Made by a program: the position numbers and the translations under genes. The notes under the pieces were generated by a model. That model made no database searches. It had not been told where the DNA came from and worked only from the letters and a program-made list of their open reading frames with translations. A DNA stretch of 49,640 bases from JAKGBX01 sp965366835 (GTDB lineage Bacteria > Pseudomonadota > Alphaproteobacteria > Rhodobacterales > Rhodobacteraceae). Position 1 is the stretch's first letter. Every line of letters starts with the position of its first letter. The stretch covers positions 1 to 49,640 of the forward strand of contig CBDUGF010000012.1 of the NCBI GenBank assembly GCA_965366835.1. Reading direction: 5' to 3'. Below are positions 34,120-41,786 of the stretch, in pieces.

Positions 34120-34148
34120 GACATAGGCAGGGCAGGCGGGGAAAACAA
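34120..34148 (-). promoter_or_regulatory. Promoter of the structured RNA
   Basis: Minus strand: -35 TTGTTT (34148-34143), 17-bp spacer, -10 TATGTC (34125-34120), then GGTGAGT and the predicted 5' G at 34112. It lies immediately after the stop codon of the SRPBCC gene (34150-34152), so the RNA is transcribed separately from that operon or on top of readthrough. Confidence 0.55.
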
Positions 34149-34149
34149 G

Positions 34150-34560
34150 TCACAATTCCAGCCCCTGAAAATTCGACAGAAAGCCGTGCCAGCCCTTGTC
34201 GAGCGCAAGCACGAGGCCGAATGCGTCAGCGGTTTCGGGCAGGCCTGAATGTTCAAGCGTCAGCCGTGTGCCACCCGGCGCGTCGGCGAGTGTCCATTCG
34301 ACCTGGCTCATCGCGCCGTTCATCGGCCCGACGGTGAAATCCCAGCGCATGTAATCCGGCGCGCGCATCTCTGTCACTTTGCCCCAGCACATGCGATCCC
34401 CGTCATTCTGGCTGACAAGGGTGTAGTCTTCGCCGTCGGCAAGATCAAACCTGGCGGGATGAAACCACGCGCCGAGCAGTTTGGCCTCGGTCAGGTATTG
34501 CCAGACCGTATCCCGACTGGCCGCGATGAAAATCGATTTGCGGATGGTTGTATCAGTCAT
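34150..34560 (-). CDS. SRPBCC/AHSA1-like protein
   Basis: 136 residues. RKSIFIAASRDTVWQYLTEAKLLGAWF and the C-terminal LALDKGWHGFLSNFQGLEL fit the AHSA1 fold. Second gene of a second ArsR-SRPBCC pair in this window, overlapping the regulator by 8 bp. The protein is clearly different from the two at 9251-10182. Confidence 0.88.
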   Translation of the reverse strand: MTDTTIRKSIFIAASRDTVWQYLTEAKLLGAWFHPARFDLADGEDYTLVSQNDGDRMCWGKVTEMRAPDYMRWDFTVGPMNGAMSQVEWTLADAPGGTRLTLEHSGLPETADAFGLVLALDKGWHGFLSNFQGLEL

Positions 34561-34876
34561 TCTTCATATCCTTGTTTTCAATGGAATCTTTCAGAGCGCC
34601 GAGGCGGTCGTCCCAGAAGCGGTCAAAGAAGGAAAGCCAGTCGCGCACCGGGGCCATGCCCTCGGGATGGAGCGCATTGAGGGTTTCGCGCCCCTCGCGG
34701 CGCACCGTGATCAGCGCGCCCTGTTCCAGCACGTTGAGATGCTTCTTGACCGCCGCGCGGGTCATATCGAACCTGACCGAAACCTGCGCGACACTCATTT
34801 CCCCCTGGCTCAGCAGGCACAGGATCTCGCGCCGCGTCGGGTCGGACAGAGCGCGGAAGGCGGGCTGCAAACTCAT
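34553..34876 (-). CDS. ArsR-family transcriptional regulator
   Basis: 107 residues. ALSDPTRREILCLLSQGEMSVAQVS and MTRAAVKKHLNVLEQGALITVRREGR form the winged helix-turn-helix; the tail WLSFFDRFWDDRLGALKDSIE is typical of the SRPBCC-linked group. Metal-binding Cys pairs are absent. Divergent from mmcB; the 119-bp gap contains both promoters. Confidence 0.92.
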   Translation of the reverse strand: MSLQPAFRALSDPTRREILCLLSQGEMSVAQVSVRFDMTRAAVKKHLNVLEQGALITVRREGRETLNALHPEGMAPVRDWLSFFDRFWDDRLGALKDSIENKDMKND

Positions 34877-34890
34877 GCTATCCTCTTTTC

Positions 34891-34939
34891 GATACCAAAA
34901 GGTTTCATTTTAATACAATACTGCCTGGTATCATGTCAA
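34891..34939 (-). promoter_or_regulatory. Promoter and possible operator of the second ArsR operon
   Basis: Minus strand: perfect -35 TTGACA (34939-34934), 18-bp spacer, -10 TATTAA (34915-34910). A dyad GGTATC (34927-34932) / GATACC (34891-34896) brackets the -10; GATACC-AAAA-GGTTTC (34891-34906) is a tighter near-palindrome between -10 and the ATG. Either could be the ArsR site. Confidence 0.6.
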
Positions 34940-34968
34940 CATGGTGAAGAAAATCACCCTTGCAAGAT

Positions 34969-34983
34969 GTTCATCTTTTGTTC
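34969..34983 (+). promoter_or_regulatory. LexA (SOS) box upstream of mmcB
   Basis: GTTC-ATCTTTT-GTTC, an exact GTTC-N7-GTTC, the LexA recognition sequence of Alphaproteobacteria. It lies in the spacer of a putative promoter TTGCAA (34960-34965) - N17 - CAGAAT (34983-34988), so bound LexA would block RNA polymerase. The predicted start is at or next to the ATG (34996), suggesting a leaderless mRNA. Confidence 0.85.
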
Positions 34984-34995
34984 AGAATTTCGCAC

Positions 34996-35457
34996 ATGAC
35001 CGACCAGCCTTTTTCCGACCTCTCGCCCCTGGCACAGCTGCAACCCGGGCAGCTTCTGGCCCGCGGTGTCTGCCGCCACCTGACCAGCCATGATTTCGTG
35101 ACGGTAGAGGAATTCGTGCCGGAACGGGGCAAACGCGTCGATGTCATGGCGTTGGGGCCGAAAGGCGAAATCTGGGTGATCGAATGCAAGTCCAGCCGGG
35201 TCGATTTCACCTCCGACGGCAAATGGGATGGCTATCTGGAATGGTGTGACCGCTATTTTTGGGCGGTGGATACCGGTTTTCCGACCGAGCTTCTGCCCGA
35301 CGATACCGGATTGATCATCGCCGACGCCTATGGCGCCGAGATCATCCGCATGTCGGCGGAATCGAAATTGCCGGGGGCCCGGCGCAATGCGCTGATCCGC
35401 CGCTTTGCCCGCCACGCCGCGCGGCGATTGCAGGGCTACCGCGATCCCGGGGTATAG
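34996..35457 (+). CDS. mmcB: MmcB family DNA repair protein
   Basis: 153 residues. The core FVTVEEFVPERGKRVDVMALGPKGEIWVIECKSS contains the D...ExK nuclease-like motif (RVDVM ... VIECKSS) of the PD-(D/E)xK superfamily, and YLEWCDRYFWAVD is typical of the MmcB group. Known from Caulobacter as an SOS-induced gene needed for mitomycin C resistance. The exact LexA box just before the ATG fits that role. No Shine-Dalgarno is apparent, consistent with a leaderless message; the frame is open to 34960 but would include the LexA box as coding. Confidence 0.88.
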   Translation: MTDQPFSDLSPLAQLQPGQLLARGVCRHLTSHDFVTVEEFVPERGKRVDVMALGPKGEIWVIECKSSRVDFTSDGKWDGYLEWCDRYFWAVDTGFPTELLPDDTGLIIADAYGAEIIRMSAESKLPGARRNALIRRFARHAARRLQGYRDPGV

Positions 35458-35459
35458 GT

Positions 35460-35645
35460 TCAGCCCTTGGCGCGGGCGGCGCGGGCGGCGGCACGGAGTT
35501 CTTCGGCGATTTCCTCGGCTTCCTCGGGTTCGAAATCCATCGGGATCTCGATGTCGCCGGCCTCGATATAGAGCCGCACCATGCCGCGGTCGGTCGGGCC
35601 GATTTGCAGGTTGGCCTCGATGTTGCTCTCTTTGTTGATGCTCAT
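35460..35645 (-). CDS. DUF6324 family protein
   Basis: 61 residues starting MSINKESNIEANLQIGPTD, with GMVRLYIEAGDIEIPMDF and an acidic helix FEPEEAEEIAEEL followed by a basic Ala/Arg tail. Matches DUF6324, a short cytosolic family of unknown function typical of Rhodobacterales. GGAGGGCAC precedes the ATG. The open frame to 36263 is the antisense shadow of the GNAT gene. Stop lies 3 bp from the mmcB stop (convergent). Confidence 0.75.
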   Translation of the reverse strand: MSINKESNIEANLQIGPTDRGMVRLYIEAGDIEIPMDFEPEEAEEIAEELRAAARAARAKG

Positions 35646-35720
35646 GACGTGCCCTCCTGAAGCTGCATTCGAGCTAGACAGTTTGATCTTGCGTTGCAAG
35701 CCACCTGTGCTCATTCTTCC

Positions 35721-36206
35721 ATGATGGCCGAAATTGTCTTGCGGAAATTTGAAACCACGGATGCCGATTGGCTGATCGCGCAGCACGGACGGCTTTACCG
35801 GATCGATGAGGGGTTCGACCAGAGTTTCGAGGCGCTGGTGGCCGATATTGTCGCCGACTTCCTGCACCGGCATGACCCGGAGTGCGAGCAGGGCTGGATC
35901 GCCGAGCAAGCCGGCAAGCGGCTCGGTTCGATCTTCTGCGTAAGGCTCGATCCGGCCACGGCCAAGCTGCGCCTGTTCCTGCTGCTGCCCGAGGCGCGCG
36001 GCCTCGGATTGGGAAAACGCCTGCTCGAAACCTGCATGGCCTATGCCCGCGATCGCGGATACAGCCGCATGCAGCTCTGGACCCATGAGAGCCACCGCGC
36101 CGCCGGCGCGCTCTACGCGGCCACCGGCTGGCGCCTGGTGTCGGCCAATCCGGCGCGGAGTTTCGGCGTCGACGTGGTGGAACAGAACTGGGAAATCGCC
36201 TTGTGA
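35721..36206 (+). CDS. GNAT family N-acetyltransferase
   Basis: 161 residues (an ATG directly follows the first). The acetyl-CoA loop is PEARGLGLGKRLLE, with the preceding beta4 strand LRLFLLL and the C-terminal GALYAATGWRLV helix-strand, all standard for GNAT. Substrate not predictable. Its stop overlaps the GTG of the next gene (GTGA), suggesting an operon with the EamA transporter. Confidence 0.9.
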   Translation: MMAEIVLRKFETTDADWLIAQHGRLYRIDEGFDQSFEALVADIVADFLHRHDPECEQGWIAEQAGKRLGSIFCVRLDPATAKLRLFLLLPEARGLGLGKRLLETCMAYARDRGYSRMQLWTHESHRAAGALYAATGWRLVSANPARSFGVDVVEQNWEIAL

Positions 36207-37066
36207 GCCGCCGCCTTGGCCTCGTTGCCGCGGCCTTGACCGGGGTGCAGGTCGGGCTGGCACTGGTTGTGACGCGCGGCATTTACGGCGCCTTGGGGCC
36301 GACGCAGATCGCGGTCCTGCGCTATGCGATCGGGGCTGCCGTTCTGTTGCCGTTCTTCCTCGCGGCGCGGTTTGCGCCTCTGGCCCGGCGTGATGTCTTG
36401 CCGGTGCTGGGACTGGGGGTAATCCAGTTCGGGCTGCTGATCGCCCTGCTGAACGCCTCGGTCACCCGGATCACCGCCGGGCAGGCGTCGGTGATCTTCG
36501 CGACATTTCCGTTGCTCACCATGGCGTTGGCGGTCGGCCTCCGCCGCGAAGCCTTTGACATGCGCAAGCTGGTCGGCGCTGCGATCAGCGTATTGGGGGT
36601 GGCGCTATGTCTTGGGGTGGATGCCGCCCCGGCCGATCCCCTCGGCGTCGCAATGGCGCTGGGTGCGGCGGGGTCGGGCGCCGTCTGCGCCATCCTCTAC
36701 CGCCCCTACCTGGCCCGCTATCCGACGCTTCAGGTCGGCACATTGGCGATGATTGCGGCGGTTGCCGCGTTGCTTTTGCCCGGCCTTCTCGAGGGCATGC
36801 CGGAGCTTCCCGTGGTCCGTCCGGTCTGGGCCGGCGTACTGTTCATCGGGCTCAGTTCGGGGGCGGGCTATCTGTTGTGGCTGACCGCGCTGCGCCATGC
36901 GGCGGCGACCGAGGCGACCTTTCTGCTGGGGCTGTCGCCGATCGTGGCCAGCCTGGCCGGGGCCTTGTGGCTCGACGAACCCCTGACGGCGCAGGGTCTG
37001 GCCGGTGTCGGCATCACCCTGGGCGGGATCGCACTGGCATTGAGCGCGCGCCGATTGCCTGCCTGA
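36203..37066 (+). CDS. EamA/DMT-superfamily transporter
   Basis: 287 residues, ten membrane helices in two five-helix EamA halves (e.g. GPTQIAVLRYAIGAAVLLPF in the first and LTALRHAAATEATFLLGLSPI in the second). Inner-membrane metabolite exporter; substrate unknown. Starts with GTG overlapping the stop of the GNAT gene. Ends 45 bp before tRNA-His. Confidence 0.9.
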   Translation: MSRRLGLVAAALTGVQVGLALVVTRGIYGALGPTQIAVLRYAIGAAVLLPFFLAARFAPLARRDVLPVLGLGVIQFGLLIALLNASVTRITAGQASVIFATFPLLTMALAVGLRREAFDMRKLVGAAISVLGVALCLGVDAAPADPLGVAMALGAAGSGAVCAILYRPYLARYPTLQVGTLAMIAAVAALLLPGLLEGMPELPVVRPVWAGVLFIGLSSGAGYLLWLTALRHAAATEATFLLGLSPIVASLAGALWLDEPLTAQGLAGVGITLGGIALALSARRLPA

Positions 37067-37111
37067 AAGCCCTTGCAATCGCCCGCCCCGGAAGCTAAAT
37101 CGCCTGACAGT

Positions 37112-37188
37112 GCCGCCTTAGCTCAGTTGGTTAGAGCGCTGGATTGTGGATCCAGAGGTCCCCTGTTCAAGCCAGGGAGGCGGTACCA
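37112..37188 (+). tRNA. tRNA-His (anticodon GTG)
   Basis: 77 nt including encoded CCA. Acceptor GCCGCCT / AGGCGGT (G1-U72 wobble), D arm TAGCTCAGTTGGTTAGAG, anticodon stem CTGGA / TCCAG with loop TTGTGGA (anticodon GTG), T arm CCCTG-TTCAAGC-CAGGG. The base before position 1 is T and the discriminator is A73, so the canonical G-1:C73 pair is missing, the known alphaproteobacterial variant of tRNA-His. Confidence 0.97.
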
Positions 37189-37357
37189 CTCCCCCCCTTT
37201 GAGACTCGCGGGCAGCAGGCTGGCAGTTGGATCCGGCCCCGGCGGATCTGCCCTGGCTGTTGGATATGCAGTCCGGCGGGAGTCTTCAGGGATGCGCGCG
37301 CAAGGCGCCGTCCAGAGCCGGTTTCAGCATCGAACCGGTTCAACAAATGCCTGCAAA

Positions 37358-38005
37358 CTACCCGTCAAGCAACTTCTTCAGCGCCTCCTGCATCGGCAGC
37401 AGGCTGATGAAGTCATGTTCGAGCCGGCCGGCAAGGCCCTTGATTTCGGGCGGGTATTCAAACCGGAGCCGAAGTGACTTGCGCCGCGCGAGATCGGCGA
37501 GGGGATCGTCGGGTGCGATCGGCGGGGCGGGCCGTTTCAGTTCCGGGTCGCTCAACCGCGCGCCAAGGGCCTGCAACCCGTTCACGGCACTCAGCAGCGC
37601 CGGGCCGTGTTCCGCGAGCGCGGCGCGATAGTGCGACAGCATGGTCTTGTCAAAGCCCATGACCCCGCCACCGGCACTGATGTAATCCGGGGAAATGCCG
37701 AAATACCATTGTGTCGGGGCGCCGCTATCGGCGCGAGCGGTCCAGAGCATGTGCAGATGGGTGTGATAGGGCGTCTTGTCCTTTGAAAACCGCACGTCGC
37801 GATGAGGCCGAAAGAGTTTGGTCGAGACCGGCGCGCCCGTGCGCCGGGTCAGGCGCGCCGCGATCTCATCAAGAAGATGCAGAGCCGGCGCCTTGAGCCG
37901 CGCCTCGTAATCGGATTTGTGCTCGAGGAACCAGTCCCGGGTGTTGTTTTGCGCCAACGCTTGCAGAAAGGCGCGGGCCTCGGGGATCAGGCTGTCGAAA
38001 CTCAT
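37358..38005 (-). CDS. DUF2461 family protein
   Basis: 215 residues. FLQALAQNNTRDWFLEHKSDYE, LFRPHRDVRFSKDKTPYHTHL and YFGISPDYISAGGGVMGF are the DUF2461 (TIGR02453) landmarks. Cytosolic, function unknown. ATG at 38005 gives the usual family length; the upstream frame to 38254 is not family-like. The 169-bp gap between tRNA-His and this gene shows only a short CCGGTT/AACCGG dyad. Confidence 0.9.
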   Translation of the reverse strand: MSFDSLIPEARAFLQALAQNNTRDWFLEHKSDYEARLKAPALHLLDEIAARLTRRTGAPVSTKLFRPHRDVRFSKDKTPYHTHLHMLWTARADSGAPTQWYFGISPDYISAGGGVMGFDKTMLSHYRAALAEHGPALLSAVNGLQALGARLSDPELKRPAPPIAPDDPLADLARRKSLRLRFEYPPEIKGLAGRLEHDFISLLPMQEALKKLLDG

Positions 38006-38211
38006 GACGTTGCTCTTTCGTTTGTCGCCGCTGCGTCTTGACCGCGGATATCCGGGCGACGCGCGAGGGCGCATGACGGCGGTGGTTTGTTTCCGGGGCG
38101 ATGTTAGCACGATTTCGCGCAGTTTTCCCCCGGGAAGGCTCGGCTGGGCCTGCGCGTGTGGCGCCGCCCATGGCGCAGCGGCTTGCTCTGGGAACACCCC
38201 CGGCGTAAGGC

Positions 38212-39579
38212 ATGGCAATAATGGGCAACGAGAACACATATGGCGGCCACACAAGGGCCGTGCTGGCGCTGGGCGTGCCGCTGATCGGCGGCAATCTGGC
38301 GCAGTTCTCGATCGGTATCACCGACACCGTGATGCTGGGCTGGTATGATGTCAGCGCTCTGGCCGCGCAGGTGCTCGGCGGCATGGTTTTCTTCGTGCTG
38401 TTCCTTTTCGGCGCGGGCCTTGCGATGGCAGTGATGCCGGCGGTGGCCGAAGCCGAGGCGGCTCACGACGAGACCCGGGTGCGCCGGGTCACGCGGATGG
38501 GGCTCTGGGCGTCGCTGGCCTTCGGGCTCGCCTGCCTGCCGGTGTTCCTGCTTGCCCGGCCCCTGCTGCTTGCGCTCGGCCAGGAAATCGCCCTCACCGA
38601 ACTGGCGGCGCAATACATGGAGATCGCCGGCTTCGGGATCATCTTCGCGCTGATCGGCATGGTGCTCAAATCCTATCTGTCGGCGCTGGAACATACCGGC
38701 GTGGTGCTGTGGTCCTCGATCGTGGCGGCGGTCCTCAATGGTGTGATCAACTATGCGCTGATCTTCGGCAACTGGGGCGCGCCCGAGTTGGGCATCCGCG
38801 GCGCCGCGGTGGCCTCGTTGCTGGTGCAGGTGGTGATGTTCGCGATCCTGTTGGCCTATGTGATCCGGGTGGTGCCGCAGCACCATCTGTTTCAGCGGAT
38901 CTGGCGGATCGACGCTCCGGCGCTCTGGCTCGTGCTGCGGCTGGGTACCCCCATCGGCCTCACCAGCCTCGCCGAAGTCAGCCTGTTCGCGGCCAGCTCG
39001 GTGATGATGGGTTGGCTCGGCGCGGTGCCGCTGGCGGCGCATGGCATCGTGCTGCAAATCGCCTCGGCCACCTTCATGGTGCATCTCGGCCTGGCCAGCG
39101 TGGCGACGGTGCGGGCCGGCCGCGCAGTCGGGCGGCGCGACCGGCTCGGGCTGCGGCGCGGCGCGCAGGTCGTGGTGATCGTCTCGATGCTGATGGCGCT
39201 GGTGTCGGTGGTGTTGTTCCTTTCGGTGCCGGAATGGCTGGTGGGCCTGTTTCTCGATCCCTCCGATGCGCGGCGCGACGCGGTTCTCGCCACCGGCATC
39301 GTGCTGATGGCGGCGGCGGCACTGTTCCAGCTCGTCGATGCGGCGCAGGTCATGGCGCTGGGGCTGCTGCGCGGGGTGCAGGATACCCGCGTGCCGATGC
39401 TGATCGCGGTTCTGGCCTATTGGGTGATCGGGGTGCCGACCAGCTATGTGCTGGGCTTCGTGCTGGGATATCATGGGGTCGGCGTCTGGCTTGGCCTCGC
39501 CCTGGGCCTGGCGGTTGCGGCGGCGCTGCTGATGTGGCGCTTCTGGGGCGCTGGCCTCCGCCGCGCCTTGCCTGCCTGA
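38212..39579 (+). CDS. MATE family efflux transporter
   Basis: 455 residues, twelve membrane helices. The start RAVLALGVPLIGGNLAQFSIGITDTVMLGW is the MATE opening with the Asp/Thr pair in helix 1-2; the second half begins ALWLVLRLGTPIGLTSLAEV. Expected to export cationic drugs or metabolites using Na+ or H+ across the inner membrane. ATG at 38212, with another ATG in frame at 38221. Repeat A follows the stop by 17 bp. Confidence 0.93.
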   Translation: MAIMGNENTYGGHTRAVLALGVPLIGGNLAQFSIGITDTVMLGWYDVSALAAQVLGGMVFFVLFLFGAGLAMAVMPAVAEAEAAHDETRVRRVTRMGLWASLAFGLACLPVFLLARPLLLALGQEIALTELAAQYMEIAGFGIIFALIGMVLKSYLSALEHTGVVLWSSIVAAVLNGVINYALIFGNWGAPELGIRGAAVASLLVQVVMFAILLAYVIRVVPQHHLFQRIWRIDAPALWLVLRLGTPIGLTSLAEVSLFAASSVMMGWLGAVPLAAHGIVLQIASATFMVHLGLASVATVRAGRAVGRRDRLGLRRGAQVVVIVSMLMALVSVVLFLSVPEWLVGLFLDPSDARRDAVLATGIVLMAAAALFQLVDAAQVMALGLLRGVQDTRVPMLIAVLAYWVIGVPTSYVLGFVLGYHGVGVWLGLALGLAVAAALLMWRFWGAGLRRALPA

Positions 39580-39596
39580 CCCGCGCCCGCGTCGCG

Positions 39597-39623
39597 CCTG
39601 CTTTTTCTTGGTAAAAATACTCA
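39597..39623 (+). repeat. 27-bp intergenic repeat A, copy 3
   Basis: Core TTTTTCTTGGTAAAAATAC with CCTGC before and TCA after; one base differs from copy 2. Between the convergent MATE gene and the 39718-41689 operon. Confidence 0.85.
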
Positions 39624-39717
39624 AAAACCACCATCGCAAACCATCCTGACGGTTGGCTGGCGCGACCGGTCCGCGAAAAAGCGCGACCCAGCAAGACCCG
39701 GACAACAGGCCCGGGTG

Positions 39718-40119
39718 TCAGTCCTTCAGCAGCCGGTCGGCCTTCTTGCGTACCAGCACGGTGCGCAGGTCATGCATCGCCAGCAGTAGCGCATCGGTGA
39801 CATGCTCGAGCTGCTCGTCGGTGGCGCGGCTCTGCACCCAATGGGTGGTGAGGTTGAGATAGTCGACGGCGCGCAGGATATCGTCGATATCGCGGGCCGC
39901 CAGGATTTCGGCGCGCTCGGCCATCCAGGCTTCGATCGCGGCCAGGTCTTCCTTTGACAATTCGCGCTGGCCATGCGGCTTGATCTCGCCATTGCGCATG
40001 TTGACCACGGCGATCTGGTCCATTTCGATGCGGCGCTGGCGGTTTTCCGTGTCCACCCGAAACACGAAGGCGCCGTTTTCCCGCACTCGGAAATAATAGT
40101 CTGGCAGATCGGCGCTCAT
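39718..40119 (-). CDS. Conserved hypothetical protein
   Basis: 133 residues starting MSADLPDYYFRVRENGAFVF. First half is beta-rich (FRVDTENRQRRIEMDQIAVVNMRNGEIK), second half helical (LAAIEAWMAERAEILA; VTDALLLAMHDLRTVLVRKKADRLL). No signal peptide or membrane segment. I do not recognise a named family. Last gene of a three-gene operon, its ATG overlapping the stop of the VOC gene (ATGA). Confidence 0.75.
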   Translation of the reverse strand: MSADLPDYYFRVRENGAFVFRVDTENRQRRIEMDQIAVVNMRNGEIKPHGQRELSKEDLAAIEAWMAERAEILAARDIDDILRAVDYLNLTTHWVQSRATDEQLEHVTDALLLAMHDLRTVLVRKKADRLLKD

Positions 40120-40490
40120 GCGGCTTCCCCCATTTCCAGAACCCGCCACAAAGAACCATCCAGATCGTGCAATGTGAACATGCGAGGCGCGCCCTCAGGG
40201 ATGAAGGGTGCGCCTATTCGGGGAAATGCGTCACCCTTGTCAGGCAGCCCCAACGAGCCCCATTCCGCATGAAGGCCATCAATCTCGGGCAGCCGCATAC
40301 AGGCTGAAAACCAGCTCTCATCCGGGATAAGCTCAGGGTGTGGAAAAAACTCGACCAGCATACCCGCGCGGCCAAGGATCAACCAGTGATCTCCACGATA
40401 CTCAGTCCCGAAGCCCAAACGGGAATAAAAACGTTCGGTCTTGTCGAAATCCCGGCTGGGCAGGTTCGCGGTGATCTGGCCCTTGGTCAT
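40116..40490 (-). CDS. VOC-family protein, bleomycin-resistance type
   Basis: 124 residues. ITANLPSRDFDKTERFYSRLGF is the VOC opening, with WLILGRAGMLVEFF and FTLHDLDGSLWRVLE following the bleomycin-binding-protein layout, in which metal ligands are often lost. Such proteins bind bleomycin-type antibiotics by sequestration, but distant homologues may bind other ligands. Overlaps both neighbours by 4 bp. Confidence 0.85.
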   Translation of the reverse strand: MTKGQITANLPSRDFDKTERFYSRLGFGTEYRGDHWLILGRAGMLVEFFPHPELIPDESWFSACMRLPEIDGLHAEWGSLGLPDKGDAFPRIGAPFIPEGAPRMFTLHDLDGSLWRVLEMGEAA

Positions 40491-41689
40491 GACAGCCCTT
40501 TGCAAAACGCCTGAATCCGTGCGCAGGCCTGTTTCAGGGCGTCATCGGATGTGGCGTAGCTGATCCGGAAATTGGGCGACAGGCCGAAGGCCGCACCAAA
40601 GACCACGGCAACGCCGGCCTCTTCGAGCAGCGCCTTGGAAAACGCCTCGTCGGTGTCGATCAGCGTGCCTTTTGCGGTGGTCTTGCCGATCAGCCCGGCG
40701 ATCGAGGGATAGACGTAAAACGCGCCTTCCGGTTTCGGGCAGGTGATGCCGGGGATCTCGGAGAGCATCGCGACCACCAGATCGCGCCGCCGTGCGAAAG
40801 CGGCATTGTTTTCAGCGATGAAATCATGCGGGCCGTTCAGCGCCTCGACCGCCGCCCATTGCGAGATCGAACAGGGGTTGGATGTGCTCTGCGACTGGAT
40901 CTTGCGCATCGCCGCGATCAGCTGTTTCGGGCCGGCGGCATAACCGATGCGCCATCCGGTCATCGCATAGGCCTTGGAGACGCCATTGCAGGTGAGGGTG
41001 CGCTCATAGAGCCCGGGCTCGACCTCGGCGGGGGTGCAGAATTCGAAATCGTCATAGGCCAGATGCTCATACATGTCGTCGGTCATCACCCAGACATGTG
41101 GATGGCGCATCAGGACATCGGTGAGGCCCTTGAGTTCGGCCCGCGAATATCCTGCCCCGGTGGGATTTGACGGCGAGTTGAAGATCAGCCATTTGGTGCG
41201 CGGCGTGATCGCCGCCTCGAGCTGTTCCGGCCTGAGCTTGAAATCGTTTTCGAGCGTGGCCGGCACGGCGACAGGCGTGCCGCCCGCCAGCAGCACCATG
41301 TCAGGATAGCTTACCCAGTAGGGCGCCGGAATCACCACTTCGTCGCCCGGGTTCAGCGTCGCCATCAGGGCGTTGTAGAGAATCTGCTTGCCGCCGGTGC
41401 CGACACTGACCTGGGCCGGCTCGTAGCTCAGCGCGTTGTCGCGCTTGAACTTGGCGCAGATCGCGGCTTTCAATTCGGCGATCCCGTCGACGGCGGTGTA
41501 TTTGGTCTTGCCCTCGTTGATGGCGCGAATGCCCGCCGCCCTGATGTGCTCGGGCGTTGCGAAATCGGGCTCGCCGGCGCCCAGACCGATGACATCATGG
41601 CCCGCGGCCTTGAGCTCTGCCGCCAGATTCGAGACCGCGATGGTGGGCGACGGTTTCACCCGCGCAAGTGTGTCGGAGAGAAAGGCCAT
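40487..41689 (-). CDS. Class I pyridoxal-phosphate aminotransferase (aspartate-type)
   Basis: 400 residues. SPTIAVSNLAAELKAAGHDVIGLGAGEPDF is the type Ib aspartate aminotransferase opening; NSPSNPTGAGYS contacts PLP; the Schiff-base Lys is in SKAYAMTGWRIGY; Arg in FRISYATS binds the substrate carboxylate. Cytosolic. In alphaproteobacteria this subgroup transaminates Asp, and some members also prephenate. First gene of an operon with two small downstream genes. No terminator before the VOC gene (ATGA overlap). Confidence 0.93.
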   Translation of the reverse strand: MAFLSDTLARVKPSPTIAVSNLAAELKAAGHDVIGLGAGEPDFATPEHIRAAGIRAINEGKTKYTAVDGIAELKAAICAKFKRDNALSYEPAQVSVGTGGKQILYNALMATLNPGDEVVIPAPYWVSYPDMVLLAGGTPVAVPATLENDFKLRPEQLEAAITPRTKWLIFNSPSNPTGAGYSRAELKGLTDVLMRHPHVWVMTDDMYEHLAYDDFEFCTPAEVEPGLYERTLTCNGVSKAYAMTGWRIGYAAGPKQLIAAMRKIQSQSTSNPCSISQWAAVEALNGPHDFIAENNAAFARRRDLVVAMLSEIPGITCPKPEGAFYVYPSIAGLIGKTTAKGTLIDTDEAFSKALLEEAGVAVVFGAAFGLSPNFRISYATSDDALKQACARIQAFCKGLS

Positions 41690-41786
41690 TTGGTCGGTGC
41701 CCTGTTTGAGTTCTGCTGCTCACTGTCATAGGTTGCGCGCAAAGGCCGATCAAGCGTGTTCGGCCGGGTTGCACCAAGAGGACGAG

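Noticed and set aside
38104..39705. 533-codon frame antisense to the MATE gene
   Set aside because: His/Gln/Arg-rich low-complexity product typical of a high-GC shadow; crosses repeat A and the intergenic region.
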